A stretch of 64,000 nt of DNA, taken from Symsagittifera roscoffensis. Taxonomy: Eukaryota; Xenacoelomorpha; Acoela; Convolutidae. Both the position numbers and the translations under genes were made by a program. Below, one piece after another: positions 33,867-47,187 of this stretch (within the stretch, counting starts at the first letter, position 1; the number at the start of each line of letters is the position of its first letter). The stretch lies in NCBI RefSeq assembly GCF_963678635.1, contig NC_087064.1, forward strand, positions 81,257,526 through 81,321,525, in the 5' to 3' direction. The notes beneath the pieces are model-generated. The model did no database searches. It had not been told where the DNA came from and saw only the letters and a list, made by a program, of their open reading frames with translations.

Positions 33867-33871
33867 GAGGA

Positions 33872-35895
<2,024 letters not shown>

Positions 35896-35957
35896 AAAAC
35901 TTTACAAAGTATGTATGAAAAGCTACGGAATCAGTGCTTGTTTTTAAATTTTGCCTG

Positions 35958-35963
35958 AATAAA
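35958..35963 (+). terminator. UFM1 polyadenylation signal
   Basis: AATAAA 63 bases after the UFM1 stop codon. Another AATAAA overlaps the stop codon itself (about 35889-35894) and is less likely to be used. Confidence 0.6.
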
Positions 35964-36889
35964 TTATGTATATTATACGTGTAAAGTTTGGGAGTCAATG
36001 ATTTTCTAATTTATTTAGTGCGAACTAGCTTTGCTAATTCAAGGTGGTTCAAAAATATGTTTCTTATAGGAAATCTTTAAATGATTTGTAGTGGAAAAGA
36101 AAGGCTATGATGTGTACGATTTGAACAAATTTTCATTTGAAAGATATGGCAGCTTCTCTTGATCATTTTAAAATTTAGATAATACTTTAATGAGCTAGCT
36201 GCCTTTAATTTGTAAACTTAAAACTAAATTTAACAGATGTCAAAATAGGCAAAGCGTTTTCACGTATGATTGAACAAATTGATTCAACCACGTAACAGCA
36301 GAAAAAGCGTTGTTTCAAGTAAACAAGCTTGAATTTAAATTTAACAATGGAAAAATCAAAAAGAAAGGTGTTCATTAATCCAGGCAAGTTCGTAAAGGTA
36401 CAGCAAAATTATATACATAGAATCAATTTTTGATTAAACTTTTTTGAGGCTTGCGTTAAATTAAGGAATATTCGCTCAACACTTCTACTCTTGCGCCATT
36501 TCGACTGCCCTTATCATCTTATCTTCTTATATATTAAACGAATGACAGAAATATTAATGCCATTTTTAAGCTGCCAGAAAGCGCAATGGTTAAGAGCGAG
36601 CATTGCGCTCAACGCTGAAGAAAATCTTCTGAATCAAGAACATTCCAGACTCGGTTATAATCAAATTGACACTTCAGATGTTTTGAACATTCTGAAGTTA
36701 GCAATTTTCTAAAATTATGATTGAAAACATTCCAAAACTAATTGAACAGAATGAGCTCGATTCAACTTCAGTGCTAGATAGTACCTGCCAAAAATTACAG
36801 TTTCAAAAATTTTTGTCCAAAAATTTGAGTTTCAAAAATTACAGTTTCATTTTAATCTAAAACGAATCAACTGAAAACAGCGACCTCCA
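35964..36889. other. mostly no gene recognised; one putative exon within
   Basis: Apart from the small exon at 36347-36397 no coding signal is seen. At 36583-36625 the text gcgcaatggttaagagcg followed by a palindromic gcg...cgc resembles a tRNA D-arm or A box, but no B box follows at the right distance. Confidence 0.4.
36347..36397 (+). CDS. putative first coding exon of an unknown gene
   Basis: ATG at 36347 opens MEKSKRKVFINPGKFVK, then a GTACAG donor at 36398 in phase 0. It is short, but basic and non-repetitive. A phase-0 terminal exon candidate on the same strand lies at 47188-47430. Whether the two belong together is speculative. Confidence 0.25.
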
Positions 36890-37260
36890 TGCTTCGAACA
36901 ACTAGCTTTTAGCAAACCGACTCGCGCTAAGAAATAACTTGAAATATTTCAAAGCTTCATCACTCGATTAGCTTGTTTAAAAACTTAAACGTTTCGCAAG
37001 ACAATTCAGTTTATGAAAAACTTGGAATATTCAATTTTCATAGCAAGAATAGCTTGCTTGAGAAAACCTTGACGTTTTTGCAAAATGATACGCTCTGTAA
37101 AACAACTGGAGTTTTTTCAAGATTTCTTTGAAATTCAAAAGATTTTTTTTTTTGAAATAATTCAACTTTCATTGCTTGATTAATTTGCAAAGGAGAATTA
37201 ACTTTTCGCCATCCGGTTCGCTTCATGAGGTACCTTGAAACTTTTCAAAGTTTCATAGCT
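36890..37260. repeat. degenerate minisatellite (family shared with 51.84-52.58 kb)
   Basis: Three or so units of about 95-110 bp containing caaaccgactcgcgcta-agaaataac...gaaatatttcaaag-cttcatcactcgattagcttg. The same motifs recur in 51840-52580. Confidence 0.5.
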
Positions 37261-37899
37261 GGAAAAGCTTGCTTAGAATTACATATTATCTACACAAGCG
37301 AGTTATAGCGAGAGTAGTGTAATTGGAAGAGTATTCTTTTTATCCATCCTAATTCGCAAATATTGGTGTCATTTTGGTGGAACCTTTACGGCTGTTTGAC
37401 AGCATTGGATTCTACTTTCGATTAGTAATAAGTCGACGTAGTTGATGCATTTTAAATCCATCAATTGACCAAGAAATTGTTTAAAAACCACTACAACAAA
37501 AAAATTGCATATCAAAATTTTTCCAACTCAATTTTTTATCTTGCAATTTTTTTAAAAATGCATTTTTTTGATTTGGCAAAAATTTGGCGAAATGCTGTTC
37601 AATTTTGTAAATGCAAGTGTGGGTGAGTGTCTTCAGGTTAATGTATTTCAAATTCTTACACGCAAATAGATAGTCTAATATATTTGGCGCGACTTGTGCT
37701 GCATAGCATTGGCAATTGATGTTGGCTTGTTCAATTTCATTCGATGAATGTTATAACATTCGCGAATGCAATTGTGTATACAAAAGAATTCATCGCCATT
37801 AGCTTTTTGATTTTATCCATCTTTAGTTTTGATAGCTAAATAGATACGCATTGTCACAACAGTTTATCAACAAAGCACATTCAAATCAAATTTGGTTTC

Positions 37900-38110
37900 C
37901 CTACTCTTTAATTGGGAGCTTTTTGGTTTCAAGTTGCCTCCAAATGTGACTGCTCAAAATGTGACTGCTCAAGGTTTGAATTCTTAAACTTACAATTTTT
38001 GAAATTCACAACCCTCTTAGTATGTGCTGTGAGGGTTGCTTCATCTCGGTGCTTCATGTCTTGCCTCCAAATACGACTGCTCAATGCCCTTTAGTTTATG
38101 ACGTTTTCTA
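37900..38110. repeat. satellite S1, fragment 1
   Basis: Contains gcctccaaatgtgactgctcaa twice and acaaccctcttagtatgtgctg, the diagnostic pieces of the S1 array at 41960-43010. Confidence 0.5.
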
Positions 38111-38242
38111 CCCTTAAGAGCGTAGTGTATTAGTACGTACGTTTTTTTTCCCACCATAACCTGCAAATAAACGTGTTCGTTAAAAGTGTTCACTTATTTG
38201 GTGGCACACTTTTGCTATAATCACGAGATGTAGCGTAGGAAA

Positions 38243-38310
38243 TTTAATAGCATCTGTGGTTAGTGCGTCATACTCGTAATCTCTAGGTTGCAGATCGAAC
38301 CCCAGAAGTA
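38243..38310 (+). ncRNA. tRNA-derived SINE head (A and B boxes)
   Basis: A-box-like tagcatctgtggttagtgc (38248-38266) and B-box-like agatcgaacccc (38292-38303), with tRNA-like spacing. The would-be anticodon stem does not pair and there is no acceptor stem, so it is a SINE head or tRNA pseudogene and not a functional tRNA. Confidence 0.5.
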
Positions 38311-38439
38311 GCCAATTTTTCACTGATTCGAGGTTTATTTCGAATCAGGAAAAAAAATTCGAGTCAGCTGCGCGCCTCTATGTATATTGAAACTTTATTT
38401 AAAACTTAAAAGGATGTTTCAAAAAATTTAAATTTTAAA

Positions 38440-38680
38440 AATTTGATATTGGCCACTTTTTGTTGGGGGTGATGTCAGGATACTCTCAGCAACTGCAGAT
38501 ATAACCTAAGTATATTTTCTCAAATTCTTTTTGTTGTCGAAACCTGAGATTTTTTGGCATATCAAAAATTTTTAAAAAATTACCTTGGATTTCAACAAAG
38601 ATCTCATGTTCAAATTCTCGTCTCTACGACGGGGTGATTACCTTACTCTCAGGATTTGCAGAATTCTAATTGTTACTGCT
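38440..38680. repeat. satellite S1, fragment 2
   Basis: Contains ggggtgatgtcaggatactc, caactgcagatataacc and a second part gacggggtgattaccttactc with a cagaattctaattgttactgctcag end, all variants of S1. Confidence 0.5.
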
Positions 38681-38689
38681 CAGATCGTT

Positions 38690-39930
38690 CCAGTCGCCTC
38701 CGATCCAATCAGGCACTAGACATCCATTTAACGAACTTGCCATCCATCGTCCTATCCATCTCTCCTGCAACTCATCGGCAAGATATTCATTCATCCAACG
38801 AGCTATCACTCCTGCCAAGCAGCCAGCTATGCATTCATCGACCAATTCATATAGTCAGATAACAAATCACCTAGACCTTCATTTATCTTATCATCTGTCT
38901 AACTAGCCATTCATCTAGACATCAATCAATTCAGCCTTCCATCAATCCCGTCATCCATACATCCATCCGCACACTCAATGATCCATTTAACAAACCATTC
39001 ATCAAACCAATCATCCTTTTTTAGTCATCTACCCAGCGAATCGTCTATCTAACTACCAACAAATCATCCATCTAACGAGCCATCCATCATTTCAGCTATC
39101 AATCAAGGCATCCATTACTCAAATCAGCCATTACTCCAACGAGGCATCTGCTCGGTCATCTATCGGGCCATCCATGCAGCCATCAATCCCTCCACTTGTC
39201 TAGCCCATCTCCATACTCCCATGCATTCACCCAACCGGTCATTCATCAAGTCATTATTTAGCTAGCCGTCAATTGATCCATTCAATCTGCCATCCATCTA
39301 TCTAGCCATCCGTCCATCCAACCATCCATCCTGCCTTCCATCGATCCAATCAAGCAGCGATCCATCTGTCAATTCAGTCTTCCAACTATACTGCTATCTA
39401 TCCAATAATCCACTAATTTCTTGTCATTAATCATCCGTCAGTCCATCCACCCGTTCAGCCAGTCATCCATCCAGCCATTCATCATCGATCTAGACATCCA
39501 TCTATTTAGATATCCCTCAAGCCATGCATTCATTTTACAATCCATGCATTCAACAAGTCATCCATCATCGATTCATCTAACTACCTATCTCTTCATCCAA
39601 CAAATCATTCATCCATCCATTCAGCCACCCCACTATCCACCATATAGGCATCCATTCATCCAGCTATTCAACCAACCAGTTATACACCCAGCTAGGGTAT
39701 CCATCCCTGCTCTTATCAATTCAGCCATCCATCCAAACAGTGATCCATCACGCTATCCATATGTCCAGCCAGTCATTCTTCGATCCAGCCATCACTCAAG
39801 CCATCCATCCCTCCAACCAGAAGTCTAGACAGCGATCCATGCATCCATCCAGCTATCCATCCATCCATCCTGTCACTTCATTCATCTAGCCATCCCTTCA
39901 AGCAGCTAACCTTCCATCAATCCAACCCAT
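38690..39930. repeat. CATC/CCAT-rich low-complexity block
   Basis: About 1.24 kb made almost wholly of catc-cat-cca variants (catccatccatc, tcatccatccagcc). Long open frames in it (39421-39828, 38656-38906) encode only SIHPF/IQPS-like repeats and are artefacts of composition. Confidence 0.85.
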
Positions 39931-40581
39931 TTTCTGTCAAGCATAAACGTTGTTGTTTTTCAGGAGCAGCTTCAGCTGCAGTGGGCCTGCTAGTTTATTC
40001 TGATTGTGAAGGACTCCGTTCGGAAAACGCTTAAAATGTTTTTCTAGTTTACAGTTATGAACAAGTAAGTCATAGTATTCATTTGATATATTCAAGTTGC
40101 TTAGGATCAGTTGGCGCAATAGCTGATTCTCTTTTTCCCTGGAATGATTGAGTAAGGCTAGATCCCGAGTTTTCATTACATTTTTTTTGTTGATTGCTGA
40201 CAAAAATTAGATAACCTTGGATTTCATTTATTTTATCAAGTTTCAAAAATACCTTCATTATCGGCTACTTTTGTTCTTTATCATTACGCAAACCAGCTGG
40301 CGAGAGTAGTGTTGTATTACAAATCTATTCTTTTCTAACCAATCTAAAAATAGCTCATTTAGTGGAGCTTTTGCTACATAGCATAGGCAATTAAGTAACA
40401 TCTGTTGTTTCTGCTGTATTGGTGGCTAGTATTTGCCAGTTTTTAGGCGACCTTGAAAATTTGATATGTTCCGGAGCGGTAAATGCAATATTTCCATTCT
40501 TTCTGAAGCAGAACGGAGTCTTCGTATTCAGTAACTTTAACTTTCTGAATTTGTCACTGCATCAAGAATGAAGTCAAATCG
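39931..40581. other. no clear gene; weak minus-strand frame at 39937-40203
   Basis: The minus-strand frame at 39937-40203 (88 codons, ending in KLLLKNNNVYA) has plausible amino acid composition but no recognised domain. It lies downstream, in the same direction, of the LINE RT fragment and may be part of it. Confidence 0.3.
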
Positions 40582-41185
40582 CTATGTTAAAAAGTATACG
40601 CCCAGGTACTGTACTCTGTTGGACATCTTGATTTGTGGTAACTTTTTTGATGCGATTGATCCACAGATGGCGAAATATTGTACATTTTCCAGATACTTTG
40701 ACACCCAGTTGGATAAGTGTTCGAAGGGATAAGTGTTTGACATAAGCAATGCCAAACTGATAGAATACTGATCCCTACGAAATGCTTTACGCATTTACAT
40801 AAGAAGAATATGTAGTTTTTGGTTGGCTTCAACTTCTGTTCAGCTATGTGTTGCTGAGATTTATCTTCGCGGTATTTATTATCTAGTTTTATCTTCGCGA
40901 ATTTCCTGAAACCACATTGATTTTTTTGGCACGAGTAAATTACAATCTTCAGATTTGAATATTCTTGCTATCATTTTCTCAAAGAATCTTGCGGTAGCAG
41001 ATTTAAAGGGAATTGGTCTGATGCTTTGTTGGTCGGTTGTTTTCTGGAAGCAAATCGTTTTCGTAAGTTTCAGGTATTGTAATAAAGATATGATCAGCAA
41101 GCTCTGCTAAGGAATGCGTGTCTAGCCAATAAGGAACCTTATTCTGTCTAGTGGCTGTCTTTTTAAGGCCTCTTAAGCCTTTCAA
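40582..41185 (-). pseudogene. LINE reverse-transcriptase fragment
   Basis: Minus-strand frames. 41003-41185 has ITIPETYENDLLPENN. 40879-41100 has ATARFFEKMIARIFKSE (position of the RPISLL...KxxEKxI motif). 40582-40794 has KAFRRDQYSISLALLMSN followed by WVSKYLENVQYFAICGS (position of KAFDxVxHxxLL...WxxSYLxNR). Their order and spacing are those of RT motifs 1 to 3 of Jockey/CR1-type LINEs. It belongs to a different subfamily from the element at 29.8-33.9 kb, carries several frameshifts and has no endonuclease. Confidence 0.6.
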
Positions 41186-41207
41186 TACATATATGAAGTT
41201 AAAAATG

Positions 41208-41651
41208 GGCTTGAGCAGGGGCGGATTTAGGGGGGGGGGGGCGGATGCCCCCTTTTCTCAGGGATTCGACCCCCTGTCGACCCAAAGGGTCCCCCTTTGA
41301 TACTTTTTCAGAAATCCATTTTTGGCGGACCGACCCTAAAATTTGTCTAAAGGCGCCTTCGGCGCCAATATATACTAACTTTGAGGGGGAGCGCGCGTCA
41401 AAAAAAAACGCATTTTTTTTGTCAAAATTTCTCAAAAAGTGCCCAAAAACGGCTTTTTTGACTGTTTTTTCAAAAATTTGCCTGCGGCGCAGAAAATTTT
41501 GCCAATCTAGGGGCAAAAATGTGCTTTGGGAGAGCTCAAAAAATTAATTTGGTCGACCTAAAAAAAAAAGGTCGTCAAAACGTTGGAAAATTTTTTGAAA
41601 ATCCCCCCCCCCCCCCCTCGAGAAAATCCTAGATCCGCCCCTGGGCTTGAG
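41208..41651. mobile_element. hAT-type MITE with 8-bp target-site duplication
   Basis: Element 41216-41643 (428 bp). Terminal inverted repeats are caggggcggatttagg on the left and, as reverse complement, caggggcggatctagg on the right (15 of 16 match). Both ends are flanked by the perfect direct repeat ggcttgag (41208-41215 and 41644-41651). The 8-bp duplication and the CAGGGG terminus are hallmarks of hAT transposons. The inside is non-coding, with G and C homopolymer runs next to the ends and an internal ggcgcc-ttc-ggcgcc hairpin near 41352. It must have been mobilised by a transposase encoded elsewhere. Confidence 0.9.
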
Positions 41652-41959
41652 TATCCGAGTTTGTTGTGTCCCGTAGAGTTAGTTTTTTGTAATATTGGAG
41701 CTTGCATCTTGCTGTTTTCATTTTTTTCGTAGCTTTTTTTTCAGTCTAACTTCTGATGCTCTCATATCATTGTCTGGCGTCATGTCCTTGAGCAAACCAC
41801 GCGTTAAGTTTGCTTCGAATTCTTAAAATCAAAAAAGTTTCGCGTAGCGATTTCTAATCTCTATCTATTATATATTTAAATGCCGGATTCACTATCTATT
41901 TTTTTTCAAGATCAAGTTATATCGCTTATTGCGAAGAGCAGGATATTTTTTTTGGATTT

Positions 41960-43010
41960 TCTAGTTTGAATTAACTGTATATTTCACCAAGTTTGAAATT
42001 AGTAACCCAATAGTGGGATGCTTTCAGGATTCGCCCATGTATCCTTTTAGCTTACGAGATACGATTCAAGTGATTTTTTCAGAAGTTTTCAGAAAACCTA
42101 GATTTGAAAAAAATCACAATATTGGAGATCCTAAACTCTACAGTGAGTTGCTCTCAGTGTACTCTCAGGCATTGCAAATATCGCGTCCAAATATGAGTTC
42201 TCAAAACAAAACCTTTCAGTTTCCGAGTTCTGATGTTTATGAATATTTTGAAAGTTTTCAAATTTTCACAAAACTAAGATTTAGAAAATTTGAAATTTCC
42301 AACCCTGTAGTTGGGTGCCGCCAGGTTAATCTCGGGGCTTTCAAATCTTACCTCTAAGTGACTGCTGAAAGGCTTCAGATTTCCGAGATAAGACGTTTTT
42401 TTATAATTTTTTCTAAAGTTTTTCAAAAAAATTTAGATGGCAAAATTCAAAAAATTGGAACTTCACAACCCTATAGTTGTGTGCTGCCAGAATATTTGCT
42501 GAAACTGCAAATCGTTCCTCCAAATATGACTGCTGAAAACCTTTAATATTATGAGATGTGACCTCTTCAGTATTTTTTTGAGAAAGATGTCAAAATTTAA
42601 ATAAAAAATTTACGAAGTTACAATTTCCCAACCCTATAGTGAGATGCTCTCTGGGTACTCTCAGTGGTTGCAGATTTTGGCTAATTTTTACTGCTATAAT
42701 CATCTTAGATTCCGAGACAAGCCGGTTTTTTATGATTTTCAAATTTTCAAAAAAAAACCTAAAAGACCTAAAAAAATGTTCGTTTGAAATTCTCAACATT
42801 ATGCTGGGGTGCTGTCTAACTACTATAGAAATATCTGTATTTAAAATCTGCTGCTCATTGCCGTGTACTTTTCTAGATATGAAGTTTTTTTCTAATTTTT
42901 CAAAATTGTCGACCGTCTGGTGGGGTGCTGTCAATTACTACCAGCAGTTGCAGATATTTCTTTCATCCCAATGTTTTTGCTCATTGTTTTTAAGCTTTCG
43001 CAATTGACGT
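41960..43010. repeat. satellite S1 array (unit about 165 bp)
   Basis: The marker accctatagt-g-gatgct-ctc recurs at about 42008, 42136, 42304, 42469, 42632, 42799 and 42912, giving a mean spacing near 155-165 bp. Units share aaccctatagt, a cagatat/gcaaat A-rich piece, ccaaatatgactgctgaaa and a ttttcaaaa-rich end. Units are heavily diverged, so the array is old. Confidence 0.7.
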
Positions 43011-44098
43011 TTCCTTTTCCTACTTCAAAAAATTCCATTAAATTAAGAAAAAGAGTCGGGTATTTTTGAACTATTTACACTGGACTAAACGATTGATGAC
43101 AGCAAATGATATGCGAGCGCTAATGAAAATAAAGAACTAAATCAAACAAGAATCTCATTTATCAATCAGTGATTTTGTAAATGAAATTGTTTCAAAAGTG
43201 TTTTTTAATTATTGAAAGTAAAGTTGTTTGTTGTCGGCCAATTTAGTGTTTTGTTTCTGATACTCAGTAGTTTTTTTGGAGATTATAATGTTTGAAAAAA
43301 AACCGGGGAGTTGAAATTATTTTAGTCATTCATTTTATGAAATAAAAAGCGTTGTTCAATGCTCCCGTCTTTTGTTACGGTTGCATTCGTTTCGTTGTTT
43401 TCTTATTTTTACTGTATATGCAATTTTCACTTCCGTTAAACTGTTTCAGGCACCGGAGATGCGTTAAACGCTAGGTTAGTTTGAAAAATTATCACTAAGC
43501 ATATTAATTAATATTTGCTCTCATATTGTGTTTGTTATCTGAATCAGTAATCAACTAGACAATATATATGCTGTTGTAGGTATGAAGTGAGATATACTTT
43601 AATTAGTCTGCCCAGTCGTTTCAGTTGCTTAGTCTTAATGATCAACCGTTCAATCCCCCCAAATCGATTTAGCGGGAATAAAATACCGGTTTTTCAGAAA
43701 TTGACTTCGAGGGCAAAATAAATTGATGTAATTAGTCAAACCAATCAATCGATACCAAATTATGATGGTTTATATTTTTAGTTTTTCTACGCTATTAGCA
43801 CGATAAAATAGCTATTCGGTATGTAAGAAAATTCTCCTGCAGTATATTCAGCAGGCCTGCAGAATATCTTATGCGTACCTAATTAATACATTCTTTGGGA
43901 GGACAATCTACGGTAGGTCACTTAAAGGGGGGGTTTGGGGAGATTGTACAGTTTATCCCTTCTAAACAGTAGTTCAGGCAATAAACATTAGTTAAACAGA
44001 AGCATCAGCCACCTATTACGCATCTTAAAGTAGAGTTCACAATTCGTTATAATTCATTATTTGTATTAAAACGAAATGTGATATCTACCATATCACAC
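43011..44098. other. no gene recognised
   Basis: AT-rich. A possible 25-base microexon (tttcag|gcaccggag...cgctag|gttagt, near 43450-43474) has good splice signals but no supporting neighbours. A short gtgatat-ctacc-atatcac hairpin lies at about 44078-44096. Confidence 0.4.
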
Positions 44099-44820
44099 GC
44101 ACCCGGAAAATATTAATTCGGGAATACTTATTTCATACAAATGTGTCCCCGAAGAAAATAATCAATTTTTGGCCAGCTTGTTTATAGTCGAATCCGATAA
44201 ATTATTGGCCCTTTGAAATAAATTTCTTTCTTGAGCGGGTTTAAATGCGTTGAGATATCAAACTAAAAAAATTTCTAATTCATTCGTGCTGTATTTGGCG
44301 CTAGAGATTAGTGTCAAGGCCATGAAACTACCTAAAAAATTTTCTTTTCGAGAGATAATACAAAATAGAAGGAAGCTTTAGACATGACTAAGCGTATACA
44401 ATAGTTTAAGTAGTTACATTGAGGAAAACGAGAAAATAATTGTCCTATTGCACTAATAGTTGAATTTTACCCATTTCAACGATTAGTGCAATAGCCCATA
44501 AATCATTGTCTTGTTTTCCTCAGTGTAACTACTTCAACTATTGTATAAGTTCAGTCATCTCTAAAGCTTCCTTCAATTTTATATTATCTCTCGAAATAAA
44601 TAATTTTAAGTAGTTTCAGGTCATGAGTTAAAGCACAAATGAATTAGAATGAATATTCGGGCACTGAAGCAGCTTGAATCGGAATACCCCAAAAACCGTT
44701 TCCGAAAAACTTCAGAATATATTGGACTCGACAATAAACAACCTGGTCACGAGTTAATTATTTTCTTCGGGACGAAATTTGTATGAAATAAGGAATTCCC
44801 GAATTAAGTTTTCCGGGTGC
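44099..44820. mobile_element. 722-bp foldback (near-palindromic) element
   Basis: The left end gcacccggaaaa (44099-44110) is the exact reverse complement of the right end ttttccgggtgc (44809-44820). The two arms stay complementary, with substitutions and small indels, all the way to the centre, where gcactaatagttgaa (about 44450-44465) faces ttcaacgattagtgc (44475-44489) across a 9-base loop. Together they can form one long hairpin. No coding capacity. I could not identify a target-site duplication. Confidence 0.75.
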
Positions 44821-45009
44821 TTATTACATTTATTGCAAAAAATTGCAGAATTTAGCCTGGAAAAAGGGTGTAAAAAGAAAGTCAAGAGCTGGCAGTAGCT
44901 CTGAAAATGTTACTCTCGGTAGCTTTCGAAAATGAAGGCAACATAAGGAACTCGTTCAATACAATTGTACAATAAAATCATATGCGAGCGCACAGAGTAA
45001 ACTAGTCCA

Positions 45010-45440
45010 GATTGCAAAACGCCTCTTTGTGATATGCTGATTCAAAACGCTTTGGCCTCTTTGTGATATGCTGATTTGAAAAGTAAAAACTTAACAACTT
45101 GTTTAATAGAATCTGTTGAATCACTTGTATTTTGGCTCCTGAAGAATTCAAACTTTTATGCGTTCCCGGCAACTTAGTCTGGGGGCAATGAATATGCCTG
45201 GGCAAAGGTCTTAGTTTCAAACCTGATCAAGATCTGTTTTTTTTTTCAAAGGGAAAATATTCTGTTTCAAATATAATTGCAACCAATTATTGGCCTGCTT
45301 ATCTGTCGTCGGCTTAGTTGTCACATCTTGAAATCGTTTTTTTTCTGCGCGCAGCTTCCTGAATCAATGTTGCTTTAAGTGTTTGATTTATTCCTACAAT
45401 TTGTAATTTTACTTACCTTCTTTTCGTTTTTCCTTGTTAC
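45010..45440 (+). repeat. diverged relative of the 559-bp repeat of 49.2-50.9 kb
   Basis: Shares ttaacaacttgtttaa-agaatc, gaattcaaa-ttt, gtcggcttagttg-cacat and atttgtaattttacttacctt with the units in clusterin intron 1, in the same orientation. A degraded region (gtttcaaacctgatcaa) lies where those units have a B-box-like ggttcgaatct. Confidence 0.55.
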
Positions 45441-45539
45441 ATTTGTTTCGCTAAAAAAAACATTTTGGCATTTTTTTATCGTCTTAATGACCTAATTTTG
45501 AGTTTAAAGACATTTTAAACTCCACTCCGCGTTTTTCAA

Positions 45540-46900
45540 TTTGGTTGTAAGTTTATCAATCGGTTTGTTGGATTTTTTTTCGTTATGGAAAGTTATTTCC
45601 AATTTTATTAGAATTTTTTTAGTTGTTCTCAAAAAAAATTTTTTCTTCAAAAAAATGAAAGACCGCCTACTCCCTTGTGGGCCTGTATGCTCCCCTAGGG
45701 TCTCTCTTTACTTGACTTCTCTGTCTACAACTTCGAAAAAGTCTGTGGGGGAATATTTGACCCATATTTTTGATTTTTTTCTTTTTCTCGAAAACTACCT
45801 CTCTCAAATCTTGAGTTTTGGATTTCAATTGAAATGAATGTTTTGAAGATACTGCATTATTGGCTACGCCCAAAAGTTTCAGCACAAGGTTATGGCCCTC
45901 GGAAGAATCAAATTTTATATGACAGTTTTATGAAACTTTTTGACTTCTCTCGAAAACTAACCTCTCAAATCTGATATTGTGAATTGGATGGAGATAACGG
46001 GTAGTGGAAGCCCCCCTGCATGAGCAGCTATTCACAAAGTTTTACACAAAAACTTCTCGCCCTCGAAAAAGTCAATTTTTGATTTATCGACCGTTTTTTA
46101 AAATTTTCTGAATAATCTTGAAAACTACCCTGACATATCTTAGAAGTGTTCAATTCAAAGATCGGTTTGTGGGAAGCTCATTTGCTTATGCTACTACGCC
46201 CAAATTTTTCCGACACTAAAAATTATGGCCGTTGAAAGTCAAAACATTGATTTTTCGACCGTTTTTTAAAAAGTTCTCTCGAGTAAAACCAACCTCTCAA
46301 ATTTGAGGCTTTGGGTTCAATCGAAACTACAGGTTGCTTCAATCCCTTCTGCATTTGAGAATCAAAGTTTTTTCACAAAAAATTTATGATGCTCAGAATT
46401 GTCAACTTTTTGATTTTTTGGCCGTTTTTTGGACTTTTCTTGTTAACTATCCTGCAAAATCTATTATCAATCGACACAACAGGTTGTTGGAAGCTCAGGT
46501 TCATAATTTGATACGCCCGTTTTTTGAAAAAAAAACTATGGGCTTCAAACATGTTAAAGTTCTGAACGTTAGACCGTTTTTTTGGGAGTTTTTTTTACTT
46601 TACTCAAGAATTGCTTTGCCAAATCTCAGGTGAGTTGCTTGGTCGAGAAACACGATTTTGGGAACTTCTCTTCTTTAGAGGCAACGACCTGCTTTTTGCA
46701 GAAAAAAAATTATGGATTTAGGAAAGTCTTGGCCGCTTTTTAGAACTTATGAGCGTTTTTCAGTTCAGTTGAGGGAATCTTTTGCGGTAAATCTTCTTGC
46801 TGATCTTCTCTTCTTTAATTTTTTGTTAGAGAAATATTATCTTCTTGGGAAAATTGATTGCCTCATAATTTTTAACTCTTCTCTTTTAATTTAGCAGATA
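45540..46900. repeat. satellite S2 array (unit about 165 bp)
   Basis: The marker ctcgaaaactacctctcaaatct and its variants recurs near 45790, 45955, 46128, 46290, 46445 and 46610. Each unit also has gaccgttttttaaaa, an acgcccaaattttt piece and a tatggccctcgaaa piece. It is not obviously related to S1 although the repeat length is similar. Confidence 0.65.
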
Positions 46901-47187
46901 AACAATTTAGATTTTGTGGAAAATTCAACTTTCGAAATCAAATTTTTCGTGCCGCATCAGTATAGCAAAATCATTCAATATCAAACCTGTACCTCCAGCT
47001 TTTGCTGGGCCCCTAGTTGTTTTTTATCGAGAAATAGAAAAACTTTGTTTCAACTAGGTTTTTTCAATATTTAAAACTTTTTCTTCTTATGTTTTTTAAT
47101 GTTTGTTTTTCTATCGCAACTGGTGCTAAGCTTTGCTTCGTTTCTGTAAAAACCATCTTTTCTCATTTCTCAATTTTTTTTCGCTAG

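Larger units (their letters stand above)
29815..33870 (-). mobile_element. non-LTR retrotransposon (LINE), nearly full length, broken
   Basis: Minus-strand element with a 5' repeat region (33755-33866), ORF1 (33716-32739), ORF2 (about 32729-29891) and a 3' end in seven TAG/CTA trinucleotides (29815-29835) instead of poly(A). An apurinic-type endonuclease precedes the RT, the active site reads FGYADDF, and ORF1 combines a Cys-rich zinc module with an RRM-like domain. Together these place it in the broad Jockey/CR1/L2 group of LINEs. Inactivating changes are a frameshift near 32610, a stop at 30850 and a frameshift near 30456. No flanking target-site duplication could be identified with confidence. 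Confidence 0.85.

Noticed and set aside
36583-36660. tRNA-like A box (gcgcaatggttaagagcg)
   Set aside because: No B box at the right distance and no cloverleaf.
39421-39828. 135-codon frame in the CATC block
   Set aside because: Simple-sequence translation (Ser/Ile/His/Pro repeats) with no domain.
41199-41547. Overlapping frames of 105 and 100 codons near 41.2-41.5 kb
   Set aside because: They lie inside a non-coding MITE with clear TIRs and duplication.
43450-43474. 25-base microexon between tttcag and gttagt
   Set aside because: Good splice signals, but its length is not compatible with the two phase-0 orphan exons and nothing else supports it.
44077-44097. gtgatat/atatcac hairpin as part of the foldback terminus
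   Set aside because: It lies outside the matched ends and has no counterpart on the right side.
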